From positions 2,571,501 to 2,635,500 of the forward strand of contig NC_008576.1 of the NCBI RefSeq assembly GCF_000014865.1: a stretch of 64,000 nt of DNA, written 5' to 3'. Made by a program: the position numbers and the translations under genes. Shown here one piece after another: positions 43,877 to 53,621 of the stretch. Origin of the DNA: Magnetococcus marinus MC-1. GTDB lineage: Bacteria > Pseudomonadota > Magnetococcia > Magnetococcales > Magnetococcaceae. The notes beneath the pieces are model-generated. The model searched no databases, had not been told where the DNA came from, and saw only the letters and a program-made list of their open reading frames with translations. How positions within the stretch are numbered: the stretch's first letter is position 1; the number at the start of each line of letters is the position of its first letter.

Positions 43877-44293
43877 ATGAGTGAACATGAGCAAGAGATC
43901 CCCCTTCCCCCGGCCACCAGTTCCCGCCTGGCGCGTTGGGCTGCACAAAGCGACGGCATGCCCCCTGAACAGTTGGCCCAGTGGCAAGACCGTGCCACCA
44001 GCCCATGGGTGGTGATTGTGGAAGATGGCCCAGCCCTAGCCCGGCAACGCTATACCGCCCGCTTTGAACTTGAGGAGGAGATTCCCTTTTGGGCCTACAC
44101 TCTATGCAAAGCCTATCTGGATGATGTGGGCGAATGGCCCCTATTTCAATTTATTGCCGATACCGCGCTGCTGCTTTTTGAAGACCATACCGACATAGCC
44201 CGCGCCACCCACGAGGTATTTGCCGCACTAAGCACGGTATGGCCAGAGGTGACCTTGGTCTATCTAGGCAAAGGCATGCCAGAAACCCACTGA
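43877..44293 (+). CDS. Protein of unknown function, 138 aa
   Basis: Starts with AAGGAG upstream of ATG 43877, so expression is likely. Acidic, soluble and rich in aromatic residues (WVVIVEDGPALARQRYTARFELEEEIPFWAYTLCKAYLDDVGEWPLFQFIADTALLLFEDHTDIARATHEVFAAL). Probably an alpha/beta domain; no motif that I recognise. It follows rluD by 45 bp and may be in its operon. Confidence 0.65.
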   Translation: MSEHEQEIPLPPATSSRLARWAAQSDGMPPEQLAQWQDRATSPWVVIVEDGPALARQRYTARFELEEEIPFWAYTLCKAYLDDVGEWPLFQFIADTALLLFEDHTDIARATHEVFAALSTVWPEVTLVYLGKGMPETH

Positions 44294-44300
44294 GCGGGCA

Positions 44301-44489
44301 TCAGCCGCCATGCACCTGCCATGTCCCGCTGGTCGCCATATAGTCAAACAGTAGAAGCGTGAGCACAATAAACACGAGAGCCCCAGCTAAAAAAACCAAC
44401 CGCCAGACCAGTGAAACCGTACCACAGGATGGGCAGCGTGATTTTTGCTCGGGATTGTACCATTTACCGCAATCGCTGCATTGGCGCAT
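44301..44489 (-). CDS. Small zinc-ribbon membrane protein
   Basis: 62 aa: a rubredoxin-like zinc ribbon with CSDCGKWYNPEQKSRCPSCG, then one transmembrane helix (LVFLAGALVFIVLTLLLF) and a short tail. It ends 7 bp from the end of the 138-aa gene in a convergent arrangement. Function unknown; such proteins may be membrane adaptors or redox/metal sensors. Confidence 0.65.
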   Translation of the reverse strand: MRQCSDCGKWYNPEQKSRCPSCGTVSLVWRLVFLAGALVFIVLTLLLFDYMATSGTWQVHGG

Positions 44490-44865
44490 TGAGAGACCCT
44501 GGATTGCGCCCTGACCAACGTGTCAGAGCTCTATGAGTTATCCCCCCATACTAAAGAAACGTGCGCCTAAGCTCAATCCTACAAAGCGATGCTGGGCTAC
44601 ACAAACGCCCGGCCCTGCGGCTAAAGCGACCGTTGATGCAGCGCGTGCCCCCTCGCCAAGGAACTGACACTCTTGGCGGCAACCTCTTGCCGCTGGGGGT
44701 GCGTTCAGGAAAACATCCCCTAAATTCATAACTTTATCCATTATTTTCATATACTTTCACTGATTGCACACTTTTTGCGTTTCAAAGCTTTGCGGCAAAG
44801 TGTCAACCTGTTCATCAAGGGCGTGTCTGGCGTCGTGCGCGACCCCTTTTTCGGTGGAAAATGCT

Positions 44866-47751
44866 ATGAAGGTCTCCAAGTTCTGGTTTCAAGAGAAGCG
44901 TCTGGTTCCTCAACTGCAAGGGGAGATGGATGCCACTACCAAAGCGAAATTACAAAACCTCAAGCGTGAAATCGTGGAGATGCTGACAGCACAACGCTTT
45001 GTCACCTTCACCAAGCAGCGCTATTTCCACTATGACAACCAGCTTAATTGCCTATGGCTGATTTACCAATTTAAAGGACGCCCTGACGAGATGTTTCGTT
45101 ACGTCTCTAAGCTACGGGTCTATGCCTTTAACCATTGGGAGGTGCCAGATATTGACCACTTGCGCACCATCTCCATGGAGAGCCTTTTCTACAGCCATGC
45201 CCTGCTTAAAGATGCCACGGTACTTTCGGCCACCGCCTCTAAGGATGGCGTAGGCTACCAGACCATTACCCTCGGTCATTCGGGGCGCAGTGGGGCCTCT
45301 CAGGAGATGCAGACCATTCTGCCCATCCACCGGGTCAACCAGCGGGATATTTTTAGCTTTATTGTGGCCAACTCCTTGGTGCCAACCGGTATTGATGGCA
45401 TTGAAGATAAGCTCAAAGAGCTCTATGAACTTAGCCTGTCACTAAACCCCGAGCGCAATAGCGATACCCCCAAGCCCCCCTCTCTACGCGCCTTACAACA
45501 CAGCTTGTTAGAATCGGACTATGTGCGGGCGCGTTTGCCGGTCTTGGAGCCCTCAACCCTAACCGATATGGGCAAGGGAATGTGGGAGCTCTATCAACCG
45601 GAAAAGCCACCCGGGGATGGCTGGCAAGAGGTGAGCTTAGAGAGTCCCTGGGAGGCACGTAACCCCGAACAAGATGTGCGCGATGGGGTGGTTGCCATTG
45701 ATTTTGGAACCAGCTCCACGGTGGTAGCCTGTCGTGAAAATGGTAAAACCACACTGCTACGGGTGGGCATGGCCGACCTATTCCAAAAGCCCCAGCCCAA
45801 GGATTATCAAAACCCTACGGTACTGGCTTTTTTGAATCTTCCCAAAATCTTAGAGGCATGGAACAGCGAAGCCTATCAACCCTTGGTCAGTTGGGACGAT
45901 TTTCATTTTTCCCATCAAGCGTTGGCAGAGTTGCGCGAAAATCAATCGGCACAAAATGTGGTGGCCAGCATTCTCACCGGCATTAAACAGTGGCCCCTGC
46001 GTGCTGAGAGCGAGGACGAACTGCGTATCGTCGATCAACAGACCGGCAGCGAGATCATTGCCAAGCCCGGCTCTACCCCCATGCCCGCACCGCAAACCTA
46101 TATTACCGTGGCCGAGGATGACCCGCTGGACCCCATTGAGCTCTATGCCTACTACCTAGGGCTCTATATTAACCACCGGGCCAATGGTCTGTTCCTCGAA
46201 TATTACATGACCTTCCCCATCACCTATCCAAAAGATGTTAAGCAGCGCATGCTCAACGCCTTTGCGCGGGGTCTACAGCGCAGTTTACCGCTGTCGTTGA
46301 TCAACACCCCAAGCATGCGCCGTTTTGTGGTTAAAGAGGAAGCCTCGGAACCCGCCGCTTATGCGGCCTGCGCCTTGAGTGAACTGCGCATTGAATCCAC
46401 AGACAAAGGCAACGCCTTTGCGGTATTTGATTTTGGTGGCGGTAGCTCAGATTTTGATTTTGGTCTCTACCGCACCCCTTTTGAAGAGGAGGAGTTGCAG
46501 GGCTACGAGGCGGTAATCCGCCATTTTGGCGCCAGTGGGGATATGTATCTGGGTGGGGAAAATTTGGTCGCACAACTGGCTTACCGCACCTTTATTCAAA
46601 ACCTAGATACCTGCCGTACCCATAAAATTTCTTTCTCACGTCCGGTGGAGGCTGATCTTTTCCCTGGGCATGAACTGTTTGTCGAAGCCTCCCACGTGGC
46701 CCAGACCAACACCTCATTGGTGATGGCAGCGGTGCGCCGTTATTGGGAGAGCTTTGAGTGGCATGTGGACACCGATATACTCACCAAAAGCTCCGCCAAC
46801 AGCGATAATGACCGCTGCCGCCGCCACACCGACCTGATTGGGGATGCCCTGAGCATGGCCCTGACCAGTGAAAACTTTGATATCGACCCCAACGCCCAGA
46901 GTTTGCCCCCCGACAAACGGATCGAAGAGTTGGAGTTGGAGCTACTCAACCGGGATCGTGAAAAGGTCACGGTGACTTTTCAAATCGACCGTAACCAGCT
47001 TAATCACTATCTGGTGCGCCGGGTTGGCAAGGGTATCTTACGCTTTTTCATCGCCCTCAAAGGGGCCTTTGAAGAGATTAATGAACACCCTGAAGAGGTA
47101 CACATTCTGCAAGCAGGTAACTCCTGTCGCTCCCACCTGGTGCAGGCGCTGTTTACCATGCTGCTACAAAAAAAGATGCACGGCTGGGAGCCCCCCCCCA
47201 ACGGCGTACGCAAAAACCCCGTCTTGGAGCGGGTGCAACAACATGTGCCGTTTATGCGCTATGTGGTGCATCGCCCGCCCGTGGGTGATGTCAACAATCC
47301 CTACAAACCCACCGCTAAAACCGGTGTGGCCATCGGCTTGCTGAAGCTTATTCCTGGTGAACCCTTGCTGGCCACCGGTCCAACCGATGAAAACAGCAGT
47401 GGCGAGGCCCCCTTTCGTCTCTTTGTAGGGGGCATCCGTAAAACCAATTTTGTCCCCATACTTAAACAAAACAGCCCCTATTTTGAGTATCGGGAGCTTG
47501 GGGTACCGACCCGTGGCGTTTTCAACCTAACCTATTCCACCTCGCCGCAAGCCGGCTTGGGCACCTTGCAAAGGGGCTCGACAGAGATTCAAGAACGCAG
47601 CCTGCGCTTTCACCCCGGTTTAGAAGGCAAGCGGCTCTTTATCCAAGCGGTCGCACCGTTTAAGGTGGAAATCTGTTTGGCAGACTCACTGGCACAAATC
47701 CTTAAACGTCCCGAAGAGGTTGCCTTTCAAGAGGTTCTAGAACTCAAGTAA
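44866..47751 (+). CDS. Large divergent Hsp70/actin-fold ATPase
   Basis: 961 aa from ATG 44866. A 275-residue N-terminal region without known motifs precedes an Hsp70-type ATPase: phosphate-1 VAIDFGTSSTVVACRENG (~278), phosphate-2 AVFDFGGGSSDFDFGLYR (~519) and an adenosine-type segment EVHILQAGNSCRSHLVQALF (~745). Insertions enlarge the ATPase compared with DnaK, and the last 180 residues do not resemble the DnaK substrate-binding domain. No DnaJ or GrpE gene is near. It resembles the large Hsp70-like proteins found sporadically in bacteria; the client is unknown. Preceded by 376 bp (44490-44865) without another credible gene and followed by a terminator. Confidence 0.82.
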   Translation: MKVSKFWFQEKRLVPQLQGEMDATTKAKLQNLKREIVEMLTAQRFVTFTKQRYFHYDNQLNCLWLIYQFKGRPDEMFRYVSKLRVYAFNHWEVPDIDHLRTISMESLFYSHALLKDATVLSATASKDGVGYQTITLGHSGRSGASQEMQTILPIHRVNQRDIFSFIVANSLVPTGIDGIEDKLKELYELSLSLNPERNSDTPKPPSLRALQHSLLESDYVRARLPVLEPSTLTDMGKGMWELYQPEKPPGDGWQEVSLESPWEARNPEQDVRDGVVAIDFGTSSTVVACRENGKTTLLRVGMADLFQKPQPKDYQNPTVLAFLNLPKILEAWNSEAYQPLVSWDDFHFSHQALAELRENQSAQNVVASILTGIKQWPLRAESEDELRIVDQQTGSEIIAKPGSTPMPAPQTYITVAEDDPLDPIELYAYYLGLYINHRANGLFLEYYMTFPITYPKDVKQRMLNAFARGLQRSLPLSLINTPSMRRFVVKEEASEPAAYAACALSELRIESTDKGNAFAVFDFGGGSSDFDFGLYRTPFEEEELQGYEAVIRHFGASGDMYLGGENLVAQLAYRTFIQNLDTCRTHKISFSRPVEADLFPGHELFVEASHVAQTNTSLVMAAVRRYWESFEWHVDTDILTKSSANSDNDRCRRHTDLIGDALSMALTSENFDIDPNAQSLPPDKRIEELELELLNRDREKVTVTFQIDRNQLNHYLVRRVGKGILRFFIALKGAFEEINEHPEEVHILQAGNSCRSHLVQALFTMLLQKKMHGWEPPPNGVRKNPVLERVQQHVPFMRYVVHRPPVGDVNNPYKPTAKTGVAIGLLKLIPGEPLLATGPTDENSSGEAPFRLFVGGIRKTNFVPILKQNSPYFEYRELGVPTRGVFNLTYSTSPQAGLGTLQRGSTEIQERSLRFHPGLEGKRLFIQAVAPFKVEICLADSLAQILKRPEEVAFQEVLELK

Positions 47752-47815
47752 CGCACGCACACCGCCACACTGGGTAAGAATGCTTAGCAGCCTACCCACA
47801 CAGCGTTGCTGAATT

Positions 47816-47845
47816 AAAAAAGCCGCCCAAAAGGGCGGCTTTTTT
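47816..47845 (+). terminator. Terminator of the Hsp70-like gene
   Basis: AAAAAAGCCGCCC AAAA GGGCGGCTTTTTT, a perfect 13-bp stem, 65 bp after the stop. Confidence 0.93.
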
Positions 47846-48014
47846 CAACCAAAGCGGCGATACAACTGCAAAACAAGGCCCGCCAATAGACCCTCCTGTG
47901 AACGCCTTTGCAGGGGGGTAGAAAAGGGCCACAAGCTTCCTTTGCCCACATGGGCCCAGCATGTCACGAAAAGCCTGTTGTTAAACCTTGGCCCCTTGCT
48001 TAGGGAGGCCCGGA

Positions 48015-48509
48015 TTACTCTTCTAACCGGATATTTTCAAAGAATCCCTCTACAAAGAAGGGACCATGTTCAACCTTGAAATACTGCTTGATGCTGCTCA
48101 ACTTGGTCGAGTACTGCATCGCATAACTGGTACCGGTGATGACCGTGGGTGGGGTCAGTGCAATCTCCCCATATTTTTCACCCAGACGGGTCTGCAATCC
48201 ACCTGCCACCATATTGCACAGCTCACCAAAGCCATCGGCGGCTTCGGGATTTGTAAGATCCTCGTAACGCTCCCCCGCAAAGGAACCCGCCAGCGCCGCC
48301 GCCACATACATAGGGCAAGAAAGATGCACACCACCCTTGACGCTGCCACCAAAACCCACCAAAGCAGTCGCTTCAGAATCTGGTGGTATGTAAGGCTGAA
48401 AATCAGGCTTGGCAATAACAGGTCCAGGTGTCACTTCCAGCATAAGAAAGGCGAGAAAGATCTCATGCACCGAATCAATGATCGCTTGTGAAAATTCTTG
48501 TTTAAGCAC
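48015..48509 (-). CDS. CheX-like chemotaxis phosphatase-family protein
   Basis: 164 aa with the CheC/CheX/FliY fold: VGFGGSVKGGVHLSCPMYVAAALAGSF, then the helix DGFGELCNMVAGGLQTRL containing the Glu-x-x-Asn pair that in CheX dephosphorylates CheY-P. No other che genes adjoin it; in bacteria rich in receiver proteins such stand-alone proteins may act on other regulators. Enzymatic activity is inferred from the Glu/Asn pair. Confidence 0.8.
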   Translation of the reverse strand: MLKQEFSQAIIDSVHEIFLAFLMLEVTPGPVIAKPDFQPYIPPDSEATALVGFGGSVKGGVHLSCPMYVAAALAGSFAGERYEDLTNPEAADGFGELCNMVAGGLQTRLGEKYGEIALTPPTVITGTSYAMQYSTKLSSIKQYFKVEHGPFFVEGFFENIRLEE

Positions 48510-48879
48510 GTTCGTCTCCCAGAACCATTAGGGCGAATCCACGACCATTCATCTGCATGGCATCCCCCTCTCCCAATGTGACAAAGCTCATGACCTATAA
48601 CTTATCATTCCAACCCATCGCCTCACATTATGTACCATTAGTACCACAAACCTTTGAAAAGTTCATTTTATTACTCAACAACGGGGCACTTTTGGTCCCC
48701 TTCCAGCGCTGTGCGTCGACACCTTTGTTACCCATGCTCATTTTGACAGGGCTATACCCCTAACCCTGCACAGCTTTTACCTTAGTAGCTGCCCTAAAGC
48801 GCACGCTACCATTCATCGACCTGCAAGTGAGAAACAGGGCACCCTAAAGATGCCCACTCGCCTTGACCCCAACCACCTT
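48510..48879. other. Intergenic region after the CpsB-type gene
   Basis: 370 bp between the CheX-like gene start and the end of the PHP phosphatase gene, both on the minus strand. It should contain the CheX-like promoter. I saw no gene and no clear terminator. Confidence 0.3.
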
Positions 48880-49641
48880 TCACCCCAACGGCTGCCCCTG
48901 CAACACCGCTTGGGGGTGGGTGATGAGCAGTTGTTGGGCGGCCTCATGACCAAATTGCGCCGCCAGCAACCGACCGGCATCCCGCATGGCCGGCTGACGA
49001 CGGTGAATATTATGGGCATCGCTGGCTATCAGGTGGACCCATCCCTTTTCCATCCAGCCGTCCACCAATTGAATCACCCCATCCCCATAACTGCCACAGA
49101 TGGCGCTGGCGGTTATTTGGGTCAAACAACCCAGTTTGATAAAAGGCTCCAGTCGGTCCGGATTTTCGCGAAAGGTGCGGATGCGCTCGGGGTGGGCGAT
49201 CACCGGGGTATAACCACGATGCAGCAACAGTTCGGTCATAAACAGCTCGGCCCCCTGTAAACCAGTGTGAGCAAACTCAATCAATGCATACCGGCATGGA
49301 CCCGGCCCATGGCTTAACAGTGGCGCATAACCGGACTGCAACTGTTGTAGGGTTTTTGTGGTCAAGCGCAGCTCTGCGGCCCCCTCCACCTGCAAGGGGA
49401 TCTGCGCTTTATTAAGATGGGTGCGTAGCGTATCAAGCGCACGACGGACCACCTCAGCCGAGTTATTCCAAGCCGACAGTGGGTTTAAGTGAGGGGTAGC
49501 AACCATGCAGGTAATGCCGTCGGCCACCGCCATTCGCGCCATATCGAGAGCCATTTGCATCGTGCTGGCCCCATCATCCAAACCGGGTAGAATATGCGCA
49601 TGCAGGTCAATATAACCTGTGAGGGGAAAGCTTTGCTGCAC
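48880..49641 (-). CDS. PHP-type protein-tyrosine phosphatase, CpsB/YwqE family
   Basis: 253 aa metal-dependent phosphatase of the PHP superfamily. Metal ligands: YIDLHAHILPGLDDGA, ATPHLNP, Glu in VEGAAELRL, VIAHPERI and IASDAHN. CpsB/YwqE enzymes dephosphorylate the BY-kinase that controls capsule or exopolysaccharide export. No kinase or polymerase gene adjoins it, but kdsB, an epimerase and rfbD elsewhere in the window show surface-glycan synthesis. Confidence 0.85.
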   Translation of the reverse strand: MQQSFPLTGYIDLHAHILPGLDDGASTMQMALDMARMAVADGITCMVATPHLNPLSAWNNSAEVVRRALDTLRTHLNKAQIPLQVEGAAELRLTTKTLQQLQSGYAPLLSHGPGPCRYALIEFAHTGLQGAELFMTELLLHRGYTPVIAHPERIRTFRENPDRLEPFIKLGCLTQITASAICGSYGDGVIQLVDGWMEKGWVHLIASDAHNIHRRQPAMRDAGRLLAAQFGHEAAQQLLITHPQAVLQGQPLG

Positions 49642-49695
49642 GTCGAGCGGTCCTTAACCGAAAAAAACTTGCCTCCACCGGTTGCGTAACCGCAA

Positions 49696-49725
49696 GGGTT
49701 CGGTTGGTTGTCACCAACCGAACCC
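49696..49725. terminator. Perfect hairpin after the TRAP operon
   Basis: GGGTTCGGTTGGT TGTC ACCAACCGAACCC: 13-bp perfect arms, 4-nt loop, 19 bp downstream of the dctM stop. There is no U-run, so termination would be factor-assisted, or it protects the mRNA 3' end. Confidence 0.6.
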
Positions 49726-49743
49726 TACACAGATTGCGCACGA

Positions 49744-51030
49744 TCAACCGTAAAGCAGATTGACCAACACCAAACTCAACCATGGCACATAGGTAATGAC
49801 CACCAAGGCGGCAATCAGCACAAACATCCACGGCATCGCCGCGCGTGTGACAGCCCCCAAACTCATACCCGACAAACCTGCCGCCACATAGAGATTAAGC
49901 CCCACCGGTGGGGTGATCATACCCACCTCCATATTGGTGGTCATGATAATACCTAGATGGATCGGATCAATACCCAAACTCACAGCGATGGGATGGAACA
50001 GCGGCGATAGAATAAGCAAAATCGCCGAGGGTTCCATAAAATCACCGGCAAACCATAGGATCACATTCACCAACAGCAAAAACATGTAAGGCGATGGATT
50101 ATTCGCCATCACCTGGGCCGCCAGTTCTTGGGGAATGCGCTCCTCGGTCAACACATGGGCAAAGATCATGGCACAGGCGATGATGAACATCAACATGGCG
50201 GTCATCTTGGCAGAATCCAACATCACCTTGGGGATCTCCTTGAACCCCATATCATGGTGCACAAACAGCGCGATAAAGGCGGAATAGACCGCCGCCACAG
50301 CGGCCGCTTCGGTGGGGGTAAAGATCCCTCCATAAATGCCACCAACCACAATACCGATCAGCAACAAGCCCCAAAACGCTTTTAAAAACGTCTTGATCAG
50401 GTGGGAAAATCCCTGCCAAGGCTCTTTGGGCATGTTCATACGTTTGGCCGCAACCCACGTGGCCAGCAGCAACATAGAGCCCATCAATAGACCCGGCAAA
50501 ATACCCGCGATAAACATTTTCCCCACCGACTCTTCCACCGCATCGGCATAGACAATCATAGGGATCGAGGGCGGGATCAAAATGCCTAACGAGCCCGAGG
50601 TGGCGATCACCCCCACCGCAAAGCGTTTGTCATACCCAGCCGAGATCATGCCCGGTATCATGATTGAGCCAATGGCAACCACCGTGGCCGGAGAAGAGCC
50701 CGAAATCGCCGCAAACAACATGCAAGAGACCACCCCCGCCATGGCCAGACCACCGGTCATCCAACCCACCAGCGCTTTGGCAAACTCAATCAAACGGCGC
50801 GAAACCCCGCCCGTGGTGAGAAAGTGTGACGAGAGAATAAAAAACGGAATCGCCAATAAGGTGGTGTGCTCCATGGTACTAAAGAGCTTTTGCGCAACGG
50901 TAATCGCCATGGAGGGATCTTCGCCGGCAAACAAAACAAACAGCAGGCTGGATAACCCCAGGCTGATGGCAATGGGCACCCCGATTAGCAACAAAAAGAT
51001 CAAACCAAGAAAGAGGAGTATAACGGTCAT
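49744..51030 (-). CDS. dctM: TRAP transporter large membrane subunit (DctM)
   Basis: 428 aa with about 12 hydrophobic segments; this subunit carries the substrate and sodium path. Typical DctM features: FLLLIGVPIAISLGLSSLLF, AIPFFILSSHFLTTGG, GSSPATVVAIGSIMIPGM, GSLGILIPPSIPMIVYAD, and the C-terminal MTTNMEVGMITPPVGLNLYVAAGLSG. Start overlaps the dctQ stop by 4 nt. Confidence 0.94.
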   Translation of the reverse strand: MTVILLFLGLIFLLLIGVPIAISLGLSSLLFVLFAGEDPSMAITVAQKLFSTMEHTTLLAIPFFILSSHFLTTGGVSRRLIEFAKALVGWMTGGLAMAGVVSCMLFAAISGSSPATVVAIGSIMIPGMISAGYDKRFAVGVIATSGSLGILIPPSIPMIVYADAVEESVGKMFIAGILPGLLMGSMLLLATWVAAKRMNMPKEPWQGFSHLIKTFLKAFWGLLLIGIVVGGIYGGIFTPTEAAAVAAVYSAFIALFVHHDMGFKEIPKVMLDSAKMTAMLMFIIACAMIFAHVLTEERIPQELAAQVMANNPSPYMFLLLVNVILWFAGDFMEPSAILLILSPLFHPIAVSLGIDPIHLGIIMTTNMEVGMITPPVGLNLYVAAGLSGMSLGAVTRAAMPWMFVLIAALVVITYVPWLSLVLVNLLYG

Positions 51031-51569
51031 CGCTTATCCTCCAGAAGCTCCTGCCCCTCGCGCTTGTGGATGCGGATGGCACGTCCACACCAAATATCCA
51101 CCCCAATGCGCACAAAGTGCATAAACATCAAAGCTAAACCCAGGGGAATGCTTAGATAGGGAATCCACTGGGGGATACGCAAATCCTCCGATAAATCACC
51201 AAAAGCGCGAATTTCCACGGTGTAAATCACAGAGTAGTAGAACACTACCCCGACAAAGAGCAGACAACTGCCCAACGCAAACAACACCAAACGGCGTTGC
51301 CACTGGGGCGAAAATTTTTCCACCATAATATCAATACCCAAGTGCCCACCCGCTTTCGCCAGATGGGCCGCCCCGATGAGTACCACCCACGCCACCGTGT
51401 ATTGAACAGCCTCCAGCGCCCAGGTCAGACCCGAATCAAACACATAGCGAGCGACCACATTCGCAAACATCATTAGGGTAGCCCCAGCCAGACCGATGGT
51501 GATGATCACACGCTCCAACCAATCCAGGGCTCGATCAATTTTTCGCATAGGGTTGACAAACATGACCAT
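51027..51569 (-). CDS. dctQ: TRAP transporter small membrane subunit (DctQ)
   Basis: 180 aa with four transmembrane helices, including VARYVFDSGLTWALEAVQYTVAWVVLIGAAHLAKAGGHLGIDIMV, which is the DctQ signature. AAGGAG precedes the ATG. It is translationally coupled to dctM and separated from dctP by a partial terminator. Confidence 0.9.
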   Translation of the reverse strand: MVMFVNPMRKIDRALDWLERVIITIGLAGATLMMFANVVARYVFDSGLTWALEAVQYTVAWVVLIGAAHLAKAGGHLGIDIMVEKFSPQWQRRLVLFALGSCLLFVGVVFYYSVIYTVEIRAFGDLSEDLRIPQWIPYLSIPLGLALMFMHFVRIGVDIWCGRAIRIHKREGQELLEDKR

Positions 51570-51621
51570 CCCTCTCCTTTCAACTTCCTTATTCCGCTAC
51601 CTAGCTTATGCGCATCCCCCC

Positions 51622-51660
51622 GAAAAAAAAGAGCCGGATGGTCAACCACCCGGCCCTCTC
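51622..51660 (-). terminator. Partial terminator between dctP and dctQM
   Basis: On the minus strand GAGGGCCGGGTGG and CCATCCGGCTC pair imperfectly around TTGA and are followed by TTTTTTTT. It lies between the binding-protein gene and the membrane genes, so it probably lowers dctQM relative to dctP. Confidence 0.8.
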
Positions 51661-51669
51661 GACCATTCT

Positions 51670-52695
51670 CTAGTTATCCAGCACTTGGTGGATCTCCTTC
51701 AGCAGATCCGCACCAATCTCATCGCGAAACTTATCTTCCACCGACATGGTGACTTGACGCCAAGCTTTACGCTTTTCTACAGGCATATCCACCACTTTAG
51801 CAAAACCAGCTTGTTCCACTTTTAACCGGTCGCCACTGTCAGCTTCTGCCGCGAAACGACGGTTGGCCATGGTGGCCTCTTTCACCGCTTTTTCCAGCTC
51901 TGTGCGGATCTCCGCAGGCAGGTTGCTCCAGAACTGCTCACTCACAACCAACAGATAACCCAGGTAGGAGTGGTTGGAAACGGTGATATAGTCCTGTACT
52001 TCATGAAACTTCTTGGAGTAAACATTGGACCAGGCATTCTCTTGTCCATCCACCACACCCTGCCCCAAAGCGGTATAGACCTCCTTGAAGGGGAGTTTCT
52101 GCGGTGTGCCACCCAGTGCCTTGATCATCTCCGAATGCACGTCCGAGCTTTGGATGCGAAACTTCATGCCGTTAAAATCATCAGGCACATCCATCAAGGG
52201 TTTAGGCCCCTTGATCGAAAATACCTTCATGCCGTTGTCCCAAAAGCCCAAGGCTCGCAACCCCTTGCTTTTCAACGGATCGGTCATTTTATCCGCTACA
52301 GGATGATCCACCAATTTGTGCACATCGCCAATGCTGTCAAACAAGAAGGGCAGATCAAACGCCTGCAACTGTCCAGAAAACTTCACAAATTTAGAAAGCG
52401 ATGGGGCCGCCATCAAGCCCACGGTTTTGCTACGCGACAGGCGCATGGCCTCCATGACCTTATTGTCATCGTAAAGTTGTGAACTGGGAAAAACCTCGAC
52501 ACGCACCTTGCCTTGCAGGCGTTCGTTCACCAATTGGGCAAAAATATCGGCGGCTTTGCCCTTAGGGGTCTGGGGTGAAACAACGTGCGATAGTTTGATG
52601 ACATATTCTGCTGCCTGAGCACCACCGCTCCAGGCTATACCTGCTACCGCTAAGGCCGCAGCAGCACAAACCGCCCCAAAACGAATGTTCTTCAT
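51670..52695 (-). CDS. dctP: TRAP transporter substrate-binding protein (DctP)
   Basis: 341 aa from ATG 52695, with AAGGAGG upstream (the frame reaches 52773). Signal peptide IRFGAVCAAAALAVAGIAWSGGAQAAE. The mature protein has IKLSHVVSPQTPKGKAADIFAQLV, VEVFPSSQLYDDNKVMEAMRLS, GLRALGFWDNGMKVFS, MKFRIQSSDVH and LGQGVVDGQENAWSNVY; the conserved Arg in KFRIQ contacts the substrate carboxylate. Dicarboxylates are the usual substrate of this DctP subgroup, but this is not proven. First gene of the dctPQM operon. Confidence 0.92.
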   Translation of the reverse strand: MKNIRFGAVCAAAALAVAGIAWSGGAQAAEYVIKLSHVVSPQTPKGKAADIFAQLVNERLQGKVRVEVFPSSQLYDDNKVMEAMRLSRSKTVGLMAAPSLSKFVKFSGQLQAFDLPFLFDSIGDVHKLVDHPVADKMTDPLKSKGLRALGFWDNGMKVFSIKGPKPLMDVPDDFNGMKFRIQSSDVHSEMIKALGGTPQKLPFKEVYTALGQGVVDGQENAWSNVYSKKFHEVQDYITVSNHSYLGYLLVVSEQFWSNLPAEIRTELEKAVKEATMANRRFAAEADSGDRLKVEQAGFAKVVDMPVEKRKAWRQVTMSVEDKFRDEIGADLLKEIHQVLDN

Positions 52696-53044
52696 CTCTA
52701 CCTCCTTAACGGTTACACGCCCAACACTCCGATCATACAGAGACTCAACCCATATCCCGAAGTTGGTTGGCATACCATAGATTAGCCTATCCAGCGACGA
52801 ATCAGGTCACGTAGATGCGGCCAACCCCTTATAATTCTTATTTCAACATTGATGGGATTCATAGTAATAGATTTTAACTGCATCCTCCATCAAAAATGTT
52901 AATACCGGACAGAAGCAACCTTTTCCCCTTTGAAAAACATCACCTAAAACCGCCCACAGAAATCCTACACCATAAAATTTTTTAGAATTTTTTTAATGTT
53001 TTACGGGTATCCCCTCTTTATCCGCAACCCTAAACCACCGCCAT
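52696..53044. other. Upstream region of dctP
   Basis: About 350 AT-rich bp between the tpx terminator and dctP. It must contain the dctP promoter; no obvious operator or gene. Confidence 0.3.
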
Positions 53045-53083
53045 AAAAAAAAACCGTGCATATGACTATGCACGGTTTTTTTT
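53045..53083 (-). terminator. Terminator of tpx
   Basis: AAAAAACCGTGCATA and TATGCACGGTTTTTT form a long stem with A/T tails, 38 bp after the tpx stop. It can work in both directions. Confidence 0.92.
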
Positions 53084-53120
53084 ACGGTAACCACCAGGAT
53101 AAGCTGGCAGCGCTAAAGCC

Positions 53121-53621
53121 TTATTTTAAAGCAGCCAAGGCAGCTTCATAGTTGGGCTCTTCTACAATCTCAGGCACCTGCTGAGTGTAAACAACTTTGC
53201 CTGTTTCGTCCAAGATCACCACCGCACGAGCACACAAACCGGCCAAAGGACCATCAACGATGCGCACGCCATAGGCTTCGCCAAATTCAACCACACGCAG
53301 TTCGCTCATGCCTGCAACACTGGCCAGACCTTCGGTCTCACAAAAGCGTTTGTGCGCAAAAGGCAGATCGCGGGAAATACACAACACCACCGTGTTTTCC
53401 ATCTTGTCCACATTGCTGTTGAACTGACGAACCGACGCCGCACACACAGGGGTGTCTAGGCTAGGAAAGATATTCAGTACAACTTTTTTGCCTGCATAAT
53501 CCTTGAGGCTAACCTCTTTCAGATCGGTGCCAGTCAGTACAAAATCTGGGGCAGCGCTACCTACGGAAGGCAAGTCGCCATTGGTATGGATGGGGTTACC
53601 CTTCAACGTGATCTGAGCCAT
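53121..53621 (-). CDS. tpx: Thiol peroxidase
   Basis: 166-aa atypical 2-Cys peroxiredoxin that reduces hydrogen and lipid peroxides using thioredoxin. Peroxidatic Cys in [14 protein letters not shown] and resolving Cys in [29 protein letters not shown] and the C-terminal [12 protein letters not shown] match E. coli Tpx along the length. Monocistronic with its own terminator. Confidence 0.95.
   Translation of the reverse strand: MAQITLKGNPIHTNGDLPSVGSAAPDFVLTGTDLKEVSLKDYAGKKVVLNIFPSLDTPVCAASVRQFNSNVDKMENTVVLCISRDLPFAHKRFCETEGLASVAGMSELRVVEFGEAYGVRIVDGPLAGLCARAVVILDETGKVVYTQQVPEIVEEPNYEAALAALK

Noticed and set aside
44538-44750. 70-codon minus-strand frame before the Hsp70-like gene
   Set aside because: No ribosome binding site and low-complexity product; more likely promoter-side noncoding DNA.
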